From positions 1-5,125 of the forward strand of contig JAGPFT010000261.1 in the NCBI GenBank assembly GCA_018056405.1: 5,125 bases of DNA. The letters are read 5' to 3'. Shown here piece after piece: positions 1-3,782 of the stretch. Source of the stretch: Anaerolineae bacterium (GTDB lineage: Bacteria > Chloroflexota > Anaerolineae > Aggregatilineales > Aggregatilineaceae). The notes under the pieces were generated by a model. It did not search any database and was not told the origin of the DNA. It worked only from the letters and a program-made list of their open reading frames with translations. A program made the translations under genes and the position numbers. Every line of letters starts with the position of its first letter. The first letter of the stretch is position 1.

Positions 1-146
1 GGGGGGTGAGGGGGGAGGTTCTGGAATGTCTGCTGAATGCCTCCCCCCTCACCCCCCTCTCCAGCCAAGCTAGAGGGGGGACGATCTGGCAAGCGTTTCT
101 CCCTTTCCCCTAGCTCGGCTGGGGGAAGGGGCTGGGGTATAGGGGC
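1..146. repeat. Cluster of C-run/G-run hairpin repeats, cut by left window edge
   Basis: Three stem-loops lie in a row. Bases 1-18 (six G, TGA, six G, AGG) are the exact reverse complement of 40-57. Bases 52-60 (CCCCCCTCT) pair perfectly with 72-80 around an 11-nt loop. Bases 101-114 pair with 118-130 (CCCTTTCCCC against GGGGGAAGGG, plus AGC/GCT) with one wobble and one bulge. The first two stems share 52-57, so they cannot form together. I read 1-18 as the right arm of a unit lying mostly outside the window and 40-146 as a second unit. The unit shares TTTCTCCCTT (96-105 and 2211-2220) and GGGGGAAGGG (121-130 and 2231-2240) with the copy at 2150-2254, so both belong to one dispersed family. 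Bases 147-238 show no gene; they hold the leader and a ribosome binding site (GGAGAA, 229-234) of the next gene. Confidence 0.85.
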
Positions 147-238
147 CTTCTGCTGACCGCCCACCTACCTACTCGTGGTTCCTGTGCCTGAAGAGATGCC
201 GCTCTTGTTCGCGCAAGTGTGAGAGTCTGGAGAAGCTG

Positions 239-1552
239 ATGAGCCGTATAACTCGAAGAGCGTGGACCGTGCTGGTAGTGCTCGCCGTGCTGAGCGCGCT
301 GCTGCCAGGAGAGATGGCGTCGGCGCAAGACGCTCAGACGCCCGCTGAAATCTGCGCGGCGGCGACCGCCAACGTGGCCGAGCCGGAAACACGCGAATTT
401 GCCGCCGCCGAAGACGTGCTGAAAGACGGCGTGGACTACTGGACGGTGCTCTGCACTGCCGCAGGGCCGATCTACCTGGACCTGTACGAAGCCGAGTCGC
501 CGCTGACTGTCAACAACTTCGTCTTCCTGGCCGGGCAGGGCTACTACAACAATACGACCTTCCACCGCGTGCTGCCGGGCTTCATGGCTCAGGGCGGCGA
601 TCCGACCGGCACGGGCGGCGGCGGGCCGGGCTACACCTTCGAGGACGAGACAGCCAACGGGCTGACCTTCGACACCTACGGGCTGCTGGCGATGGCCAAC
701 GCCGGGGCGAACACCAACGGCAGCCAGTTCTTCATCACCACCGTGCCGACGACCTGGCTGGACGGTAATCACACTATCTTCGGGCGCGTGTACGAGGGCA
801 TCGAGCGCGTTGAGCTGCTCACCCCGCGCAACCCGGAATATTACCCGGACTATGAAGGTGCGGCGCTGGAGACGGTGGTCATCATCGAAGACCCGGCCAG
901 CGTAGCCGCCACGCCCGACGGCCCGCCCGCCATCTCTCACTTCCAGGCAGTTCTTTTGTTGGCGGTGCCGCTGACGCTCAATGAGCAGTTCGTCGTTGAC
1001 GCCGACTTGTCGCAGATGCATGATCTGGAAGCCGAGGCTGCCTTCTGGGGCAGCCAGGGCGAGGGCCTGGAAGCGGCTATGCGTGACTACCTGGGCGAAA
1101 AGGGCTTCGTGGGTGCGGCAGCCATCACGACTGCGCTGAGCGAGTGCCCAGAGGACCCGGCTGCGCTGCCGATCTGGGGCTTGGGCCTGCGCGTGCTGGA
1201 GTTCGGTGATGCAGCGACGGCAGAGGCGGTTGTCTTCGATGATGCGCGGGCGGCGCTGCTCACCGAAGCTGGCGCATTCGACGAGTACAGCGACCCCAGC
1301 GAATTCACCGGGCGTGTGTTCAGCCGCAAGCTGGCCGAGGGCGCAGGATGCAGCGCGGGCGGCACGGCCTACCGGCTGGAATTTCCCTATGGGCGCTATG
1401 TGCTGGTCAGCGAGATGACGATGGACGATGCGTTCATCAACTCGGAAACGGAGCCGACGGCGGCGCAGTACCTCGCCTATGTGATGGAGGATGTGCTGTT
1501 TGGCGCGCTGAGCGGGACGCTGGATCGCGGCAACGCGGCCTTAGCGGAATAG
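239..1552 (+). CDS. Exported cyclophilin-type peptidyl-prolyl cis-trans isomerase with uncharacterised C-terminal half
   Basis: Predicted to catalyse cis-trans isomerisation of Xaa-Pro bonds in proteins outside the cytoplasmic membrane. The 437-residue product starts with a Sec signal peptide: basic residues 3-7, a hydrophobic core at about 9-22, and a likely cleavage after ASA (27-29). There is no lipobox cysteine. The cyclophilin domain spans about 76-216 with the hallmark motifs FHRVLPGFMAQGGD (108-121), MANAGANTNGSQFF (152-165) and WLDGNHTIFG (173-182). By alignment to human CypA the active-site residues are all kept: Arg110, Phe115, Met116, Gln118, Asn154, Phe165, Trp173 and His178, so it should be active. 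Residues 220-437 are about twice what a simple bacterial cyclophilin needs, and I do not recognise them. They are acidic and Ala-rich, with two of the four cysteines (Cys303, Cys371). The ATG at 239 is supported by GGAGAA four bases upstream and by the signal peptide that follows. It lies 46 nt ahead of the next gene with no terminator between. Confidence 0.93.
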   Translation: MSRITRRAWTVLVVLAVLSALLPGEMASAQDAQTPAEICAAATANVAEPETREFAAAEDVLKDGVDYWTVLCTAAGPIYLDLYEAESPLTVNNFVFLAGQGYYNNTTFHRVLPGFMAQGGDPTGTGGGGPGYTFEDETANGLTFDTYGLLAMANAGANTNGSQFFITTVPTTWLDGNHTIFGRVYEGIERVELLTPRNPEYYPDYEGAALETVVIIEDPASVAATPDGPPAISHFQAVLLLAVPLTLNEQFVVDADLSQMHDLEAEAAFWGSQGEGLEAAMRDYLGEKGFVGAAAITTALSECPEDPAALPIWGLGLRVLEFGDAATAEAVVFDDARAALLTEAGAFDEYSDPSEFTGRVFSRKLAEGAGCSAGGTAYRLEFPYGRYVLVSEMTMDDAFINSETEPTAAQYLAYVMEDVLFGALSGTLDRGNAALAE

Positions 1553-1557
1553 GGTGA

Positions 1558-1572
1558 CGCTGCCTGGCAGCG
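1558..1572. repeat. Short perfect palindrome between two genes
   Basis: CGCTGCC and GGCAGCG are exact reverse complements around a single T, just after the isomerase stop codon. As RNA it would be a five-pair CGCTG/CAGCG stem with a CCTGG loop. No T-run follows, so it is not a rho-independent terminator. It could be an mRNA-processing or stability hairpin, or chance in GC-rich DNA. Confidence 0.35.
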
Positions 1573-1583
1573 CACCGGTGGGC

Positions 1584-1602
1584 GGAGATCATGCACGCAT
1601 GA
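1584..1602 (+). promoter_or_regulatory. Ribosome binding site plus three-codon micro-ORF overlapping the carrier protein start
   Basis: GGAGA (1584-1588) lies 10 nt before the ATG at 1599 and only 2 nt before an earlier ATG at 1591. The earlier ATG opens a three-codon frame (Met-His-Ala) whose TGA stop (1600-1602) overlaps the ATG at 1599 in an ATGA arrangement. This site decides the start of the biotin carrier gene. It may couple its translation to the micro-ORF, but whether the micro-ORF is translated cannot be told from sequence. Confidence 0.4.
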
Positions 1603-2096
1603 AATACCAGACTATCGTCAACGGCCAGACGTTCGACATCGAGATCAACGAGGATGGGCGCATCCTGGTCAATGGCAAAATGCGCGCCGTTGACTTCCGC
1701 GCGCTGCGCCAGGGTGAGTTGTACTCGATCCTGCTCGATCACCGCAGCTATGAGGCGGTCGTGGACGAGCGCGACGATCTCTACTATCTGCTGCTGGCCG
1801 GCGATATGTATGAAGTGCAGGTGACTGACGAGCGCAGCCGCCGCCTGGCCAGCGCGTTCATGGCCTTCGGCGACACGGGCGGCGAGGTGTCCATTCGCGC
1901 GCCTATGCCGGGGCTGATCGTGCGCGTGCCGGTGAGCGAAGGCGAGCCGGTGAACAAGGGCCAGACGGTGGTCATCCTCGAATCCATGAAGATGGAGAAC
2001 GAGCTAAAATCGCCACGCGATGGCACGGTTCATCACATCCACACCAGGGCCGGCGAGAACGTCGAGCAGAACAAGGTGCTGGTGACCATCGCGTAG
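1599..2096 (+). CDS. Biotin carboxyl carrier protein-like biotinyl-domain protein
   Basis: A small carrier that would hold covalently bound biotin and shuttle CO2 between the biotin carboxylase and carboxyltransferase parts of an acyl-CoA carboxylase, or serve a biotin-dependent decarboxylase. The product is 165 residues. The N-terminal part (about 1-85) is a beta-rich, substituted region beginning MKYQTIVNGQ. It is followed by a short Gly/Ala linker and a C-terminal biotinyl domain (about 97-165) that starts APMPGLIVRV. The biotinyl-lysine motif ESMKMEN is present with Lys131 (codon 1989-1991) as the predicted attachment site, followed by the usual SPRDGTV strand and a typical C-terminal VLVTIA. 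I chose ATG 1599 over an in-frame GTG at 1554 because homologues I know begin near MKY...VNG and the 15 extra residues look like untranslated sequence. No carboxylase partner gene is adjacent, so whether it belongs to acetyl-, propionyl- or another carboxylase is open. The stop codon lies within the left target duplication of the following element. Confidence 0.9.
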   Translation: MKYQTIVNGQTFDIEINEDGRILVNGKMRAVDFRALRQGELYSILLDHRSYEAVVDERDDLYYLLLAGDMYEVQVTDERSRRLASAFMAFGDTGGEVSIRAPMPGLIVRVPVSEGEPVNKGQTVVILESMKMENELKSPRDGTVHHIHTRAGENVEQNKVLVTIA

Positions 2097-2099
2097 GGC
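2092..2099. repeat. Left copy of 8-bp direct repeat (putative target-site duplication)
   Basis: CGTAGGGC here is identical to 2299-2306, and the two copies exactly bracket the inverted-repeat element. It contains the TAG stop codon of the biotin carrier gene, so insertion there left the protein intact. Confidence 0.75.
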
Positions 2100-2298
2100 G
2101 GTAGTGTATCGAGTTTGGTGGAAATGGCGTTGCTGCTGGCTGCTGTGTACCCCCCATCCCCCGGCCCCTTCCCCCACGCAAGCGGGGGGAAGGGGAGCAG
2201 GTCAGCCGCCTTTCTCCCTTCCCTCCTTGAGGGGGAAGGGCCGGGGATGGGGGGCGAATCCCGGCGTACCGAGGTTCCACCGAAAAGGATACACTACT
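2100..2298. mobile_element. MITE-like non-autonomous element, 199 bp, with terminal inverted repeats
   Basis: The two ends are inverted copies in one continuous register. GTAGTGTATC (2101-2110) is the exact reverse complement of 2288-2297, and GGTGGAA (2117-2123) that of 2275-2281. Over 23 aligned bases, 19 match. The element is flanked by perfect 8-bp direct repeats CGTAGGGC (2092-2099 and 2299-2306), as expected for a target-site duplication. It has no credible open reading frame, so any transposase would act in trans. The middle is filled by the C-run/G-run double hairpin (2150-2254), so the whole element is nearly a nested foldback. Excision would leave the carrier stop codon about 45 nt from the TATAAT box at 2337, a plausible ancestral spacing. 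Several IS families give about 8-bp duplications; I cannot assign one from these ends. Confidence 0.72.
2150..2254. repeat. C-run/G-run double-hairpin repeat, second copy, inside the MITE-like element
   Basis: An outer stem pairs 2150-2164 with 2241-2254 (CCCCCCATCCCCCGG against its complement with one G missing). Two hairpins sit inside it. The first pairs 2165-2175 with 2185-2195, a perfect 11 bp around ACGCAAGCG. The second pairs 2216-2225 with 2231-2240, 10 bp with one wobble. The predicted fold is a three-way junction. Its right arm reversed resembles its left arm and also the right arm of the copy near the left edge. It may act as an mRNA 3'-end stabiliser for the biotin carrier transcript, but no T-run follows, so it is not a standard terminator. 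Confidence 0.85.
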
Positions 2299-2306
2299 CG
2301 TAGGGC
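2299..2306. repeat. Right copy of 8-bp direct repeat (putative target-site duplication)
   Basis: CGTAGGGC, identical to 2092-2099 and immediately outside the right inverted end of the element. The bases beyond the two copies differ (G at 2091, T at 2298), so the duplication is exactly 8 bp. Confidence 0.75.
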
Positions 2307-2308
2307 AA

Positions 2309-2331
2309 GCGCGCGGCACTGCGCCGCGTGC
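2309..2331. promoter_or_regulatory. Inverted repeat over the -35/spacer region of the putative promoter
   Basis: GCGCGCGGC (2309-2317) pairs with GCCGCGTGC (2323-2331) with one mismatch (G-T) around a 5-bp centre ACTGC. It ends 5 bp before the TATAAT box, where a repressor or activator could contact the promoter. In such GC-rich DNA a short palindrome may also be chance. No regulator gene is in the window. Confidence 0.3.
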
Positions 2332-2342
2332 AACGGTATAAT
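2313..2342 (+). promoter_or_regulatory. Putative sigma-70-type promoter for the glycosyltransferase pair or a small RNA
   Basis: TATAAT at 2337-2342 matches the -10 consensus exactly and stands out in GC-rich DNA. The -35 is weak: with an 18-bp spacer the hexamer is GCGGCA (3 of 6 to TTGACA), so an activator may be needed. Transcription would begin near 2348-2352, giving a leader of about 80 nt before the ATG at 2430. The MITE-like element ends only about 15 bp upstream of the -35 position. Confidence 0.5.
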
Positions 2343-2364
2343 CGGGCGCGTAGGGCGCACAGTG

Positions 2365-2391
2365 CCCGGCGTCCAGGTCCCGGTCGCCGGG
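2365..2391 (+). promoter_or_regulatory. Possible antiterminator stem in the leader
   Basis: CCCGGCG (2365-2371) is the exact reverse complement of 2385-2391, with a 13-nt loop. The right arm covers part of the left arm of the terminator stem (2380-2388), so the two structures exclude each other. A further small stem, GGGC 2353-2356 with GCCC 2364-2367, would compete for the left arm. Three mutually competing stems ahead of a terminator is the usual shape of an attenuator. No ligand-binding fold or leader peptide is recognisable. Confidence 0.35.
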
Positions 2392-2411
2392 GCAAGGCGA
2401 CCGGTTTTTTT
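2380..2411 (+). terminator. Rho-independent terminator just upstream of the glycosyltransferase start
   Basis: A perfect 9-bp stem, CCGGTCGCC (2380-2388) with GGCGACCGG (2396-2404), closes a 7-nt GGGGCAA loop and is followed directly by seven T (2405-2411), then GTTGTT. It lies 18 nt before the ATG at 2430 and about 40 nt after the -10 box. It may end the isomerase/biotin carrier transcript, act as an attenuator for the downstream genes, or end a small RNA of about 60 nt. Confidence 0.85.
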
Positions 2412-2429
2412 GTTGTTCGGAAGGGAGCG

Positions 2430-3782
2430 ATGGGTAACCCTCGCCGCGCGCTTTGGCGCGCGTTGGATGCGCTCTGGCTGGCGGTGTTGGCCGTTTATGT
2501 GCTGGCCGGGGTGGACGATGTGCCGTTTCATGGCGACGAGTCCAGCCTGATCGCCATGAGCCACGATTACTACTACCTGGTGCAGAAGCGCGACATCGGG
2601 CCGGTGCTCTACGACTCCCACCCGGCAGACCCGATGGATCAGGAGCTACGCCTGATCAACGGGACGGTGGGCAAGATGGCCATGGGCTTCGCCTGGGACA
2701 TGGCCGGGCTGACGGCAGCCGATCTCAACGCGCCATGGCTGTGGGGCGCGGACTGGGAGTACAACGTCCGCACCGGGCACGTGCCGGGCGAGCGTCTGCT
2801 GCACGCCGCCCGCCTGTCGTCGGCGGTGCTGACTGCGATCAGTGTGATCGCTGTCTTCGCCATTGCCTGGATCGCTGGCGGGCGTCCGGCGGCGTGGGCG
2901 GCGGCGCTGATCTACGCCAGCGACCCGGTGGTGCTGCTCAACGGGCGGCGGGCAATGATGGAGGGCGCGCATCTGGCCTTTTCCACGCTGACTGTGTTGG
3001 CGGCGTTGTGGGTTGTGCGCGAGCAAGGACGCCCCCCCAAGCCGCGCCGGCGCAGGCTGGTGGGTCTTACAGCGCTCTTCGGAGTCACGGGCGGCCTGGC
3101 GATTGCCAGCAAACACCCGGCGCTGATCGTCGTGGCAGCCGGCTTTGTGGCGATTGCCTCGGAGCCGCTCATCAGGCGCAAGCCGTCGCCGCTGAACTGG
3201 CGGCGTGTCCTGCGCTGGTGCGGCGCAGGCGTCCTGGTTCTGCTGACGTTCCTGACGCTCAACTCGGCCTGGTGGTCGGATCCCCTGCACGTGCCGGGCC
3301 GCGTGCTGGAACTGCGCAGCTCGTTGCTTGACCAGCAGGTGGCCGGATATGGCGGGTACAAGGGGCTGGGGGAGCGCCTCGAAGGGTTGGCGCGGCAGGC
3401 GTTCGGCGTGGAGCTGCAGTATTACGAGGCTCCGGGGTGGAATGAGTGGGTTGCCGGGGAGATCGCGCAGTACGAGGAGTCCTGGCTGGCGGGGCGCAGT
3501 GAGGGGCTGGCCTGGGCGTTGGCTCTCGGAGGCGCGGTGGTCGTCGGAATGTGGCAGTTGGGGCGGCGCTGGCGCGAAGGGCAGGTCTGGACCATTCTCC
3601 TGTGGGCCGGTATCACCGCCGTAGCTTTGTTTATCGCCACGCCGCTGGAATGGCAGCGCTACTATCTGCCGCTGCACCCGCCGCTGGCGGTGCTGGCCGG
3701 GTGTGGGGTTGGTGCGTTAGGAACGGGCATAGCGCGCCGCTGGTGGCGAGAGGACTCACGTGATCCTGATCGCGCCCGCTGA
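2430..3782 (+). CDS. GT-C membrane glycosyltransferase, GT39/PMT-like
   Basis: Predicted polytopic membrane enzyme that transfers a sugar, probably from a polyprenyl-phosphate donor, to protein, lipid or glycan on the outer membrane face. The sugar and acceptor cannot be told. The product is 450 residues with about ten hydrophobic segments, starting at about 11-28 and 132-150 and ending at about 410-432. The first external loop carries HGDESS (34-39); Asp36-Glu37 is the acidic pair expected for the GT-C active site. Other family-like stretches are RLINGTVGK (74-82), GRRAMMEGAHL (172-182), ASKHPAL (226-232) and EWQRYYLPLHPPLAVLAG (407-424). I chose ATG 2430 because GGAAGGGAG (2419-2427) is just upstream, the first membrane segment follows at once, and a longer reading from GTG 2328 would run through the terminator. 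Its last 23 bases overlap the next gene. Confidence 0.85.
   Translation: MGNPRRALWRALDALWLAVLAVYVLAGVDDVPFHGDESSLIAMSHDYYYLVQKRDIGPVLYDSHPADPMDQELRLINGTVGKMAMGFAWDMAGLTAADLNAPWLWGADWEYNVRTGHVPGERLLHAARLSSAVLTAISVIAVFAIAWIAGGRPAAWAAALIYASDPVVLLNGRRAMMEGAHLAFSTLTVLAALWVVREQGRPPKPRRRRLVGLTALFGVTGGLAIASKHPALIVVAAGFVAIASEPLIRRKPSPLNWRRVLRWCGAGVLVLLTFLTLNSAWWSDPLHVPGRVLELRSSLLDQQVAGYGGYKGLGERLEGLARQAFGVELQYYEAPGWNEWVAGEIAQYEESWLAGRSEGLAWALALGGAVVVGMWQLGRRWREGQVWTILLWAGITAVALFIATPLEWQRYYLPLHPPLAVLAGCGVGALGTGIARRWWREDSRDPDRAR

Noticed and set aside
138..143. TATAGG as a -10 box for the cyclophilin gene
   Set aside because: It lies within a hairpin repeat arm, no -35 hexamer is found at the right distance, and the leader offers no better support.
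1..146. CRISPR array
   Set aside because: The repeated pieces are inverted C/G-run hairpins of unequal size with no regular spacers, so they are interspersed hairpin repeats.
110..1021. Long open frame on the minus strand opposite the cyclophilin gene
   Set aside because: The product is Arg/His/Gly-rich with no family motif. It is the antisense shadow of a gene with clear catalytic motifs and GC-rich codon positions.
1554..1598. Upstream GTG start for the biotin carrier protein
   Set aside because: It would add 15 residues without family resemblance directly after the previous stop codon; ATG 1599 begins the conserved MKY...VNG region.
2328..2429. Upstream GTG start for the first glycosyltransferase
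   Set aside because: The extra 34 residues are basic, would be encoded by the promoter and terminator, and the GTG has no ribosome binding site, unlike ATG 2430.
2104..2550. Plus-strand open frame running through the MITE-like element, leader and terminator
   Set aside because: It translates C-runs and hairpin arms into Pro/Arg-rich sequence and crosses a terminator; the real gene starts at 2430 in another frame.
2646..3677. Long minus-strand open frame opposite the first glycosyltransferase
   Set aside because: Gln/Arg/Pro-rich composition with no motifs or ribosome binding site; a mirror of the coding strand's GC bias.
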